64,000 nt of DNA from Oopsacas minuta. Its lineage: Eukaryota > Porifera > Hexactinellida > Lyssacinosida > Leucopsacidae. This document shows positions 1-11,418 of the stretch, piece by piece. Numbering within the stretch: the first letter of the stretch is position 1; each line of letters starts with the position of its first letter. The notes below the pieces were generated by a model, which had not been told where the DNA came from, did no database searches, and worked only from the letters and a program-made list of their open reading frames with translations. Location: the NCBI GenBank assembly GCA_024704765.1, contig JAKMXF010000155.1, positions 373,810 through 437,809 of the forward strand, read 5' to 3'. The position numbers and the translations under genes are program-made.

Positions 1-2198
1 TTATACAGTAAAAACAAGCCGATGCATTGTTAAAAACATTGACATCTATACGGCATAAAATTTCGATATCCGTTAATTTTCATTTCTTTCCACCTGCGAA
101 TACTTGTCCAATATGCACATTTAGTTTTACGGCCATATTTATTGTAGGTCAATGAATTTTTCTATTCCAGTTTTGGGAATTCAATTTCCTGTTACTAAAT
201 TTTATGTTTTAACATATTATTATCTTAGGCAATAATGCACCTGGAATAATCATTCTCATTTACGAATATTTAGAAATTCATGTTCAATAAAATTTTTATT
301 TGAAAGAAGTTTTCTCTATATTTTAAGATACGTGAAATTAACCCGAGAGATGGGAATAACATATTTTATTAGATGAAATTTAAGCTATTACATTTTTATT
401 TCATGTTATTCCTCAAAACCATATGGCTAATATGATCCCTGTTGTATATCGAAAATATGTATTTTGTAATTGTACTTAGTCTATACCCATTGTTAGCTGT
501 ACTAGAAATAAACCACGAGTATATTTGTGAATGGAATGAAGGTCATGGAAATTTAGGCTCTAGGAAATATTGCCAAGGAAGTTATTGGGATTCAGATCTC
601 GTGAATTTCCTACAATATTGTATTTAGTATTTTCTGAAAAACTGCTGTGCGCTTGTATATTTCATGTGCCTTTTTTGCGAAAAATCATTTACAATTTTTG
701 AAATACATATACTTTTGTAAACTAGCTGCATATTCAGGCAATAACTGTAAGATATTCATAAATTATTGTTATCCCTCAGATTATTTCTAAAGATAATCAT
801 GTATCTCTTATCGTATTCGAGATATTTTACTGTTATCGGTATTTGCTGAACATTCTAATATATGAAACCACCATTCGAGTACCGAATCGTGTATTCACTT
901 TTTTCGAACAAATATAATTGCATCCGACATGGATGTTCCAAAATTATCAATTTTGTAAAACAAATTTCGGTTGATAAATTTTGCTTGTAAAGTAATCAGA
1001 CTAAATATTCGATTTTTTGGGACGCTTTAGTGGGATCGCGGAACTTGACCAAAAATTAATTCAGATTTGATCTAAAATTGAAGTATGAATTTGACCTAAA
1101 TAAAATTAGGAAGTAGGAGGATGACCTAAAATAGAAATAGGAATTTGCCATAAAATTCATTCCGTTTGAATTTGCAGAAATCTTACTGTGATGTTTGTTT
1201 GGATTTTCTACTTGTGATTATAAAATTTTCTTGGATTATTTAATTAGATTGTATTTTTGCCGAGAACATGACTTGTTAGTTATATTATGTTTTGTATACA
1301 TTTTGTTGTGTTCGATTCGTTACAATCCAATTTGTTCTGCAGCTATTTTAGTACTATTTTGTAATTTTCATGTGTTGGGATTTTACCGATGTCTATTCAG
1401 CATATTAATAGATAATCTATTGTTACGAATTTAATGATGTGTTTTGGTAATTTGCCAACTATATTTGGCAATTTGCAGGCGTCTCGAAGCAAGTAATCCA
1501 GGTCTGAAGAAGCCGATTTTTTTGTAGACCAAAGTCTTATAATAATAGTGGTAAGCCCATAACCATGTTCGAGTTCTTCCGTGTTTTTGGTCAAATTCCT
1601 GCTTCCCGCTTTAGTGTATGCTGTATACAATGAAATGCCTACCCTAATTTTCCAATAATTTAAACGATTATTAACGAAGCCGTTTTCAGCCAATTCGAAC
1701 TACACAAAACGTTTCACTTGTATCGTATGTTTAACCGACTTTCCGTATAGCTGGCTATACCCTGATATAATTTGAAAGTATATCATTGGTAAATTGTGAA
1801 AAAATGTCATAATATTTGTAAGATATGTGTGATGACTTAGCATTAACCGATTATGCTTGAAATTTTCGCTTGTAATGTAAAGGAACACTAAAAAATTGCT
1901 ATACATTTTTGTATGTACATTGGAACAATGGGCTAATTTCAATGACAGTGATTCGTTTTTGGTCACCTAGGATTTTTTCAAATGTATTTGTATAATTTGA
2001 AGTTCCTATATATTTGATTTGGTAAGTATTTTCCACCAAACTGAGAAGGCGAAGATCTCTCACTTTATGAAATATGACTGTCTCTTTACTATTTCAATGC
2101 CTCAGTATACGACCTCCAAAGGACCTAAATGAATGCTTCATGGCACAGTAATATTTAAAATAACTCTACTATAGCCTATTGTTACCGAAGTGATACTT
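1..2198. other. AT-rich stretch with no recognisable gene
   Basis: Only short open frames occur, none with a recognisable domain or a codon pattern that persists. I see no terminal repeats, tRNA or strong low-complexity block. It is probably intergenic or intronic sequence, or very old repeats. Confidence 0.5.
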
Positions 2199-2427
2199 CA
2201 TGGCCTACCATATATACGGCTAGCCTAAGTAAAGAATTGTCAAAATAATTTCCAGGCCATTGAATTTATTCTCTTTGATCATAAAGAATTGCAGTTAGCA
2301 ACCCTAATTCAACTGTGTATAGCTATCCACATATGGTGAGGACATCTAGAATACTGTTGAACCTGCTTTCCAATTTATTCTGAACAATAATGACGCGATC
2401 AAAGTTCACCTTCAATAATGGTAATTA
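2199..2427 (+). repeat. Left arm of a large inverted repeat
   Basis: This stretch, starting CATGGCCTAC, matches the reverse complement of 2793-2997. The longest clean core is AAAGAATTGTCAAAATAATT followed by TCCAGG, and the GACATCTAGAATACT block is shared as well. The inner end shares ATCAAAGTT and ATGGTAATT with a small insertion in this arm. About 365 bases separate the arms. Neither arm encodes a recognisable protein. It may be two copies of one old repeat inserted head to head, or a fold-back element. Confidence 0.75.
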
Positions 2428-2792
2428 TCTTACTAATAAATACCAATATTATCATAAACCGACAATTCCATGAAATAAATCATCATTCGTATTAACTTAG
2501 CACAAAAGCACAATAGAAAGACTATATAAAATGAACTTATACAATGGTTAACAATTATCACGTATTTTGTGTTCCCATACATTTTCTGATGGAATTTCTT
2601 CGAATTTCTAGGATTGACTTTTCAATGTTGTTTTTAAGGGGAATATCACTAAAATGAGTATTAATGAGTATTTATTAAAATGAAGATCATCCTTGGGGTA
2701 CTTAAACTACCATTTAACTAGGAAAAGATATTTTGATAAAAAGGATTAGTTTAAGTTTTCAGAGTTTCTGAATAATTGATAAATTGGAAAAA

Positions 2793-2997
2793 ATTACCAT
2801 AACTTTGATTGTGGTTAAAATAACTTGGAAAGCAGATTTAAAAGTATTCTAGATGTCTCCATCATATCTGGAAACCTTTGTACAGTTGAATGTATAATGA
2901 TAAATGAAATTCTTCATGATCAAAGCGAATATATTCAATGACCTGGAAATTATTTTGACAATTCTTTGCTTGGCTAGCGTGTGTATAGTAGGCCATG
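2793..2997 (-). repeat. Right arm of the large inverted repeat
   Basis: Reverse complement of the arm at 2199-2427, ending GGCCATG. The arms differ by scattered substitutions and a few short indels, so the duplication is old. A transcript across both arms could fold into a long imperfect hairpin; that is inference. Confidence 0.75.
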
Positions 2998-3000
2998 GTT

Positions 3001-4580
3001 GAGTTCTTAAGAAAAGTAAGATTTTTGGTTGTTGTTTTATCTTTTCTTCTAACATGTCAAGAGCATGTATTATTTGTACAACTTCTTGTTATTCTTTTGA
3101 TATATTATTTCTTGTTTTAGTACTTTTGGTAATATGTCCTTTTGAATAATTGACTAATTTACGACTTTTCCTCCTACTATTAACCAGATGTGATTGTATA
3201 TACAATCAGTTAATACTCCGTATGTTGCTAAACATGAATTTTTCGAATATAATCATGTCCTTTATATTTCCAATCACATATTTTATGCACTTACCATGTG
3301 TTTTCAACTTTGAATCTCAACTCTCTTTCTCTCAACTTTTATTTCCCCTCCATCATAAAAGCATTTCAATTACACGATATCACCGGTTATCTAAAGGTCT
3401 ACATTTCTATTCTTACCTCCATGTCAGAAATTAATGTTCATCCTTCAAGGCTGAAAGCATGCCTTCATTTCTAGTCGCGTGATATCACTATTTTATTCAA
3501 ACCATTTTGAGAAATCAGTTGTTAGGCCTACCTCACCTAGGGAGTAACTAGCATTGAGACAGATGAAGCAGTTGTCTCCTCGTTTTTTCGAATATTTCCC
3601 TCAATTTAACACACCATTATAGTGATGCAAATATTCATCCTCGTCTCCCAGCTCTAGAATCCATAGATACGTCCTTAGCATATACTATGCCACTTTGTTG
3701 CATGCTAAGGGCCATATACAGAGTGCAACAATGTTATTTGCAATTTATGTTGTATGTAAATTTCAACCTACTTAATGTACCCTTGATCCATCATTTATTT
3801 TGGGCTAGTGTTACTAAAATCTTATTTTAGACTTTTTTTGCCTTGGAGATACATAGTTTATCTGTGCTCTGTAATTCACTGATTTACCAAAGAATCTCTA
3901 GCAGATACTCTTTGTAATTGTACTCGTACTCGTAGGAATCCTAATCTATTTGTGTTAAGAAAAGTAAACTAGTCTAAAGTAAATCGTCTTGCCACCAGGG
4001 ACTAATTGTAATAAAAATGGGTTAGAAATGTGAGAAATATCCAATCCGTGGCTTTGAATTCATCAGCATCGACTTAGGTATCGTCTGAGGCATCTAAACT
4101 CTTAGTATAAGAAAATATTATTCAATTATCCAGGAATCTCCCTTATCGGTTTTCGACAGTTCATCTTTTGTAGCAACAAATCTATAGATTAGTGTCAATT
4201 TATCAGAGAATTTGCTTGATGCTACATTTTTTCTGCTCACTAAGAAGGCTCGAGAAACAGTTAGAGGTTTGGTCGCTTATCAATACCAATTTTATTGTGA
4301 CTTAGCTTGTACGTCAGCGTTTCAACCATTGAGCATTGTTAAATTCGCTTGCAGATATTGGCGAGCTTTCCATCTGGGCACCCGACTCACTTGATGTAGA
4401 TGTATAACAATATTTGTCTTCCGAAGCTATTTATAAAGTGCCAATGTGAGAGCGGTAACTATAACTTCTCCATATTCCTTTATAACTAGTCTGAGGTTTG
4501 CGACGAAATATGCTTTTTCGTTGAGAAAAATTCAATATCCATCTTTGTTTTAATAATTGAGTTCTCAACATGACTTAGAT
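3001..4580. other. No gene recognised
   Basis: AT-rich sequence with short open frames only (for example 3150-3434 and 4212-4394 on the plus strand). They have no domain signature and no sign of selection visible by eye. I see nothing else in it. Confidence 0.5.
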
Positions 4581-6865
4581 CAGTGGTTCCCAATTTTTCT
4601 CATTGCGTACTCCTCAAGCTAGATATTTTGTGATGTACCCTTTAAAATGACCTGTATTATAAATATTATGTGTACAATCCCTTTTACCCAGTTGTGAAAA
4701 ATAAAAGTGTTTTTATTCTTGTACTATAAATAAAGTACATAATTATTAAATGGGGGGGAGGATGTACTTGTATGTTGTGTATTAGGCTATCAATTCGTGA
4801 CACCGTTTTTGAAAGGGCCAGACGGAAATCAGCTTCCACAGACAACTGCGCTCGAAATTTGTTTTTAATTAGTAATAGCGCTGAAAATCATTGTTCACAA
4901 ACGTAAGTACTGGGCTCATCTATCTGCCACGTTGGGATATATCCAGCTCATTTCGCACCAGAACATTGTGAGTGCGAGTGTTTCAAATTGATGTCGGGCA
5001 TTTGAATCATTGACTAATTCAACAAATTCTTCTTGGACTCTATCTGGTATAGAACTTACATCGTATCAAATGGATTTCGAATCATTTTCATGTCCAGGTC
5101 GCTCAGATCTGGGAAGTTTGAAATTCATTTCGCAATGCTGAGAAGTGAGCCTTTACTAGTGTACCTGTACTCTGATCTGTATTACCCTCTTCTCCAAAAG
5201 TTGCTGAGAGGCTTTCAAAAGTCGAACTATCCCACAGTTAATTTAGCTTCCCAGAGTTCTAACTTCATAATAAATGCCCAAATCTTGTCCACACAATCAA
5301 TCAAGGTAGTAACCATCCTTGGAGGGACTTGTTGAGCAAGTTGATTCGCGAGAAGATATCATTTAAGTAGGCGAGTTTTTTCAGCCATTCTTTGTCTGAG
5401 AGTTTGCCGAAGAATACTTTTGACTTCTCTTTCCCATCTCGTTCAAAGAATTCAAGCAATTGGTTTATCTGTGAATATACTTGAGAGAGCATGTTCCCTC
5501 GTGAGAGCCAACGAACTTCAGTGAAGAACAGCAAATTCTGATGGTCAATATCTAATTTTTGCACAATAGGCGAAACACACGTGTTTTAGAGCACTGGACC
5601 TGATAAAATTAACCATGGTGACAACATCATCAAGAACAAGTTTTAGATCGGATGGAAGTGTTTTATACGCAAGAGCGTATCGGTGTATCATACAGTGATT
5701 GTGTTTCGAAACGGGATTCACTGTCTTTCCCTGAGCTCGAAATCCCTAATGAATTTCAAGCATAGCAGGGACACTATCTGTTGTGCAAGCAGAAACATTC
5801 TTCCAGGATAGTTCCATTCTATCAAAGTAATCAGAGACCTGCTGGAAGACATCTTCTCCTTTTGTGGTTGTTTCTAAGCAGATAGGAACTCTTCCTTGAA
5901 TTTGCTGTCTTTGATGTACCGTGCAAAAACCAGCAGTTGTGCACAACTAGAAACGTCCGTTGGCTCATCAAGTTGAATTGAAAACGTGTTCAACGAGGCT
6001 CCCAAAATCTCAGCAACTAACTGCTGCTCAATGTCATCTCCCATATCTGTAATTCTGCGCTTGATTGTGTCGTTCGAGAGAGGTAGAGGGGCGAGTTCTT
6101 TTCGGCGCTATCTCCCAAAATGCAGTGCACGATGTCCTTACAACAGGGGACTATAAGATTTTCTGCAATCGTATGTGGTTTCTTTTCTTGAGCGATTCGC
6201 AAAGCCACCATGTACGAGGCACGAAGACCTGCTTGAGTCTGTTGACTTAATTGTCCCTAGTGATCTATCTGAATTCGCTCTACTCCGACTTCTTGGTGCT
6301 TGAAGAAATCTATATCCTTATCTGCAAGATTTGGGTGGCACCCGCTTAAATGGCGTTTTAGAAAACTTGGTTTCATCGAGCCCTCTGATAGCACCTTATA
6401 ATATATTACATATTGTGGTTGTTCCCGTCCCCCTTTAAGTATGGATGTAAATCCATATTTGATATAATCTTGATTATATTTCAATTTCTTAGCAGATTCC
6501 ATAAATTTGGTGATAAAGTCAAGGCCTCAAAGAAATACTCCTCCAATTTCCAATTTATTCCATTTATAAGAACAATACGGTACACGGGTGGGTGTGCTAT
6601 TCAAATTAATATGAGTTGACACATATGTACGGACAATGGAATCCTTAATTAGCATAACCTCAAACAAGAAATATTCAAGAGTGATAATAATTAGCGATGA
6701 AACCATTGCAACTGATACATAATAATTATTTGGCATGGAGTTGCTATCTATGTGCTGAGTCTGTTGACATTATGGAGTGTAACTCGAAATATTTGTATAT
6801 GATTAGGTGAAACACCTGCGTACCCCTAGGAAAAGTGCTGGCGTACCCCAGTTAGAGAACCAATG
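4581..6865 (-). mobile_element. Decayed hAT element (ZBED5/SCAND3-like family)
   Basis: The left end reads CAGTGGTTCCCAA at 4581. The right end is its approximate inverse, so that read inward from 6865 it begins CATTGGTTCTC. The flanks ACTTAGAT (4573-4580) and ACTTTGTT (6866-6873) agree at 6 of 8 positions, as expected for an old 8-bp hAT target duplication. Subterminal runs such as CTGGGGTACGCCAGC recur in the copy at the right edge of the window. Inside lies a broken minus-strand transposase. Confidence 0.8.
5301..6502 (-). pseudogene. hAT transposase relic, BED-type zinc finger N-terminus
   Basis: The minus-strand start at 6502 gives MESAKKLKYNQDYIKYGF, typical of the N-terminus of the animal hAT group annotated as ZBED5 or SCAND3-like. 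It is followed by a BED-type pattern in which PQYVIYYKVL replaces the usual C-x2-C and HLSGCHPNL supplies the His/Cys side. Downstream segments in shifting frames read VALRIAQEKKPHTIAENL (about 6170-6211), RVPICLETTTKGEDVF with DSVPAML near 5760-5900, and LLFFTEVRWLSRGNML near 5490-5560. All are conserved blocks of this family in the right order. Frameshifts and stops separate them and the C-terminal dimerisation domain is not visible, so this is a dead copy. No role in the host is implied. Confidence 0.85.
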
Positions 6866-6987
6866 ACTTTGTTCAATGTTTAGAATGTATATATGCCCTG
6901 TGTACATTTTCTGAGTTTACAATGCTTGCATCTTCTCACTCTTTAGATCTCTCCCATATTTTGAGAAATTCTCTGTTTGACATCCTG

Positions 6988-7012
6988 CACAGTGGCTTAG
7001 TAGTAGAGAATT
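6988..7012 (+). repeat. Left terminal repeat of the RAG1-like element
   Basis: Heptamer CACAGTG, then GGCTTA-type sequence shared with the other end, then a 10-mer AGTAGAGAAT beginning at offset 15. The right end has AGTAAAGAAT at offset 24. No clear match to the vertebrate nonamer is seen at 12 or 23 bases from the heptamer. Confidence 0.8.
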
Positions 7013-7704
7013 AAGAAATTTTTTATATTAATGCTTTCATTCCTTTATGATTTCTTTGTGTTTCTAAACATTCAAGTAGCATCCATTCCAATTTTCGAAT
7101 CATTTGGTAGCCTATTAGTTATGTAAATTTGAATCGAAACTTTGTGGTTTTTGATGTTAAAATTATCGTTTCGGAGAATTCAAAATATAAAAGATTTTCA
7201 CAAAGATTCTGATTCTTTATAGAATGTATTAGCGATCTATTGTTTCATCTATTCTAGACAATTTTGCATGCTGATTTCTAATTTTGTATCAGATATATTC
7301 TAAACTGTGTACTTTTCATGTGAAGGGTTGTTGTACTCAGGGTAAAAAATGAATCCCATTTTTCCATCGATAAAATTTTGAAAGTGTCTGAAAAAAAAAG
7401 TCAAGGAACGTCAAAGCGAAAATAATACCAGTTGTTGTTTACAATTTATGCTATGTTATATGAAGATGACAGGCCCCGAAACAATGCGCAACTTTGATTT
7501 TTTGGTCACATTCCATTGTCTGTAATCGTTGCTATGGAAATTCCTAAAGTGATATCTGTAACTATGTAATTGAATACCCGTCTAATCCTAATTCTTCTTG
7601 GAAATTACTGCACAAAATTGAACATATGACGTGTGTATATATTCGTGTACTTATGTTTTCAATCATACACCTTTATTTTCTCATAGATAGTTTATCCGTG
7701 CTCA

Positions 7705-9873
7705 ATGGCCGAACCAATTACTCCGATGACTTCCCCCGAATCCCGTCTCGATTTAGCGAGAATCCTGAAATCAAATGGCAATTGCGTCCAAACAACTCTC
7801 TGTCATCTTAGCGATCTCCATGGATTAGACGATGCCAAGCAGGCTAAACTTGAATTGATTCTACGTAGAATACGAGATATGATTAGAACTTCAAAAATAT
7901 CACTTGAATCTTTGCATGGAGATTGGTGGCATTCTGAAATTTGCTCAGAATTATTTATAGCTTCACAAGCCCCCCAAAAAACTAAGTCGGTGCGCCAAAA
8001 GAAAGAACTTATCAATCTTTCATTGCAACATCAGCGTTCCCGGATCTCTAGTGTCCTTGAGTCTATCAGATCCATCTCGGTAATCGAAAAAACTTCTGAA
8101 ATTACAATTGCAGCTCTTGCTTTGCAATTGTTGTGCAATGAAGAAGACAATCGAGAAGTTCAAGGGTATCTAAATCAATTGTGCAGGGAAAATTCTCTGG
8201 TCAATTCGGGCGTGCAGCTAAAAGCAAAGAATTGGATGTGGACAAGGCATTATTTCTTTTGGATCTACTAGAGATTGGCAAGAGGAAGTATACTCTACTA
8301 CGACAACTTTTGTTATCAAATGAAATTCACTTCCTACATATCAGAGGGTGGCCGATCATAGAAATAATTTAGTACTACGAAGTATGATTCAACTATACCC
8401 GAATCCTACAGCCCCAGTTGGTGTGTGTGTGCCATACGCTCAATTTGTCTACCATACATTTTGTAGAATTATGTGCACTCTACCGTCCCCTTCAAATGAG
8501 GATTTTCCTCTTCGATTTCAGATTGCTGATGGCTTAGATGGATCTGGAAAGCATACCGTATATAATCAACCAAATACGAATACGTCTACCAAATCATTCA
8601 TCTTATTTTGCTTCAAAGCAATACACATTGTCAATTCTAGTGGAAAGGAACTTTGGAAAAACAACTGCCCGAATTCTCCATTCTCCCAACGTCCAATTTT
8701 CCTTCTTGCTGCCACAGAAAATCATGACAATATTCACCAATTTATGAAAGATATCATCAATCCTGAAACTGATCAAATGAAGGACCAAGGTTTCTATTTT
8801 GCCGATGATAAACATATATTTGTCGATGTTGCTGATCAATGCTTGATGGTAAAATGGCAAGTATTCTCTCAGGAGCAGGAGGTGCGAGTTGCCAACTATG
8901 TACTGCAACGCAGAAAGAACTAAAAGATCGTGATTTAATTTTGCAAGGCTATCCCATCAATAGAAACATTTCAGACGCAATTCAATTATTTGGAGAACTG
9001 GAAGACATTGATGATTTCTTTTCATTACCAACAAATCAAAGATTTAACCTGACTCACCAACCATTATCAACAATAGATATTCTACCTGCTTCTCCCTTAC
9101 ATTCCTATACGTGCATTTTTAGATGGTTTAATTTACTTGTGTACCACCTGAATTGTAACAAGCTCACATGGTCACCATCATCAAAAGAAATTAAAGACTC
9201 CATGGTGGATGTGCGAACCATAGTTCAAGAAGTAACAGGTCTAAGAATTGACCAACCAGACCCCAAAGGAGGTACTACTTCCACTGGTGGTGTGGCTCGA
9301 AGAGCTTTTTCAAATGACTCCAAGTTTATTGAATGCGCAATGTCTTTGGTTAAGATTGATCATAGGGACTCACTTTGTAAATTGCACACACAATTATCTG
9401 TCATTCTGAGAATCATAAATTCAGACAGAAAAATCAATACAGAAAAATTGGGTAACCTTTGTACAGACACCTATCTCCTTATTCTTCAATCCTTTCCCTG
9501 GGTGAACATTACACCGACTTTACATAAATTACTAGCCCATTCTGAAGAAATACTGAGAGAGATGAACTTTGGGTATGGATTGAAATGCTTTAGCGAAGAA
9601 GGATCTGAAGCCTGCAACAAATTAATCAGGAAATATAGGGAACATCTAGCAAGGAAAACTTCCTTCGAGGATAATGTCATTGATATATTTGTCAGACTCT
9701 CATCTGAAAGCGATCCTGTGTTAATGAAATATCGATCGACAGTGGTGTGCACAAAGTGCGGAGAACACGGTCATACCCGAAGAGCTAAGTGCTGTAGAGA
9801 CAATGCAACAGATTTATTAGAATCATCTATTGATAATATCGTCAAGGGCCTTATTATTGATACGATATTGTAA
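7705..9873 (+). pseudogene. RAG1-like transposase, frameshifted
   Basis: The reading starts at the ATG at 7705 and runs about 720 codons with frame changes near 8180-8230, 8331 and 8836. The RAG1 core order is recognisable. QIADGLDGSGKH at 8522-8557 corresponds to RAG1's first catalytic Asp region. CPNSPFSQRPIFLLAATENH (about 8666-8725) fits the NS...P...ADESDH block. GASCQLCTAT carries the C-x2-C zinc pair (about 8881-8910). LHKLLAH (His at 9523 and 9538) supplies the H-x4-H partner. FSEEGSEACNK contains the third acid (Glu at 9607-9609 by my alignment). The second acid is not obvious: the matching LHSYT block lacks Asp. The C-terminus adds C-x2-C-x3-GH-x5-C at about 9747-9791, close to the zinc knuckle described for the tail of RAG1-like transposases. 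Three frameshifts make this copy inactive unless some are assembly errors. Transib proper is the alternative. Confidence 0.85.
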
Positions 9874-9898
9874 CAACGTAGTTTGCTGAATGTTAGTG

Positions 9899-9916
9899 AA
9901 TAAATAATACAATAAA
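9899..9916 (+). promoter_or_regulatory. Polyadenylation signals of the RAG1-like gene
   Basis: Two AATAAA hexamers, at 9899-9904 and 9911-9916, lie 26-43 bases after the stop codon and inside the element. They would suit 3' end formation of its transcript. Confidence 0.5.
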
Positions 9917-10329
9917 ACATCCCTTAATATAAGTGCTTATTGTTTTTATCAAGAAATTGTTAGAATTGATATATATATTAGCAAAAGAGATATGAATAAA
10001 TTCTAAAAACGCATTTAGAAGTATGAAGTACAAAAGCAAAATTGTGTATGACGTCATTTTATAAAAATTATGAATAATTTTGTATTTCTAACAGTTGTAA
10101 TTGCTTCCATGGGTATGATATACTATACCCAAATAATACAATTTATAGGGCTAACATTGTTATACAATCAGATATTAAAGAAAAACAAAATTCAGCATAA
10201 AGCTATGACGTCAAAAACATTGTATATAGAAACCTTATAAAAATTTTGAATACACCAAATGATTCCTAGCATATGATAACCTATATGCTAATAGTACATT
10301 ACATATGTCTGTTTCAAATGAAAATACCC

Positions 10330-10362
10330 ATTCTTTACTAACTCCCATTTTAAGCCACTGTG
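10330..10362 (-). repeat. Right terminal repeat of the RAG1-like element
   Basis: The reverse complement begins CACAGTGGCTTA, identical to the left end for 12 bases, then diverges. AGTAAAGAAT begins 24 bases in, nine bases further from the heptamer than its counterpart on the left. Confidence 0.8.
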
Positions 10363-10367
10363 TCCTG

Positions 10368-11418
10368 CTGATGTTTGTTTTTCGTATTGTTATGTTGCTA
10401 CTAGTGTAATTGCTAAATTTGTATCATCGGTGACCGGAATGCGCGATGAATTTGCTAATGACCAAGCGCTTGTCTACATTTTGTAGTGTATTGATGATCT
10501 TAATTATCATACTAATACTATTACACATACTGAACTCTTTTCTGTGTTCCTAATTATTGAGGTAATGTACGTGATTCTGATTGTGAAACTATAACACCTC
10601 TGAAATCTTGTGAAATGAATTGCTCTAACGATCGATCATCTGCCGGTCACTCCGTTTCTCATTTAGTTTAAAGTGTTAATACTCTTCCTCTCTGTTTTAA
10701 TAATTGTTTATTGCATTAATCTAATGCATAATACTTGCGAATTCATCTTTAATGATTTTGAGCAGGAGAATTAGTGATCACTAATAATGTGATATTACAA
10801 AATTTTTCCGGTGATTGTACTAATTGCTTAGCTAACCTTAAAATCTCTTTGATTTTTCATCAATGTCGTTTGAAATTTGTCATTACAAACTACACTATAA
10901 CCTGTTTTATTCATAGATAATTTTTCTCTGCCAGAGCAGTATCCAAATTTTCTAGTTGTTTGAATTTAAATTTAAATTTAGATTTAAGTTTTACAACATT
11001 CATATCCCAAAATATGAATTGATTTCTGTAATATATGGAATATATTGTTGCTAAATCTTTCCTGCCTGATTACACTGCCCTGCGTCAAATTTGCTGATTA
11101 TTATCCATGGGTAGTTTTTAGTTAACTTGAGTATGCTGATTCTCTATCTGTCATCAGAATTCCCCTATCACGTCTCGTTTTTACTCAAATCTCATTTTAA
11201 TGTAAGTCGATTTTTTTAAGTACACTTCCCTAGAATAAATGATTATATTTGATACATGTATGAATTTTTGTCTTTTGAAATAAACAGATACGTGCTTTAT
11301 TGCATCTTCTAATTAGTCCCTTTAACTCCATTCTTTTCTACATAATTTGTTTTATTTTTATTTTTGTTATATACAGCTTTATTGTACTATAGTCTACTAT
11401 TTTGGTTTTTATTATCAT
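10368..11418. other. No gene recognised
   Basis: AT-rich spacer between the RAG1-like element and the next coding relic. A short TTTAAATTTAAATTTAGATT run near 10967 is the only simple pattern. I see no terminal repeats that would bound the downstream relic on this side. Confidence 0.5.

Larger units (their letters stand above)
6988..10362 (+). mobile_element. RAG1-like (Transib/RAGL superfamily) transposon with RSS-type heptamer ends
   Basis: Both ends read inward as CACAGTGGCTTA, a 12-bp inverted repeat beginning with the heptamer CACAGTG. The element is flanked by a perfect 5-bp direct repeat, TCCTG, at 6983-6987 and 10363-10367. Five-bp duplications and CAC-starting ends are what Transib and RAG-like transposons make, and CACAGTG is the consensus heptamer of vertebrate V(D)J recombination signals. 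The element is 3375 bp long. It holds one plus-strand coding region (7705-9873), about 720 bases of left non-coding sequence and about 490 bases of right non-coding sequence. I find no RAG2-like (Kelch) partner on either strand. Since both ends and the duplication are perfect, insertion by transposition is well supported even though the protein is now broken. Confidence 0.9.
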
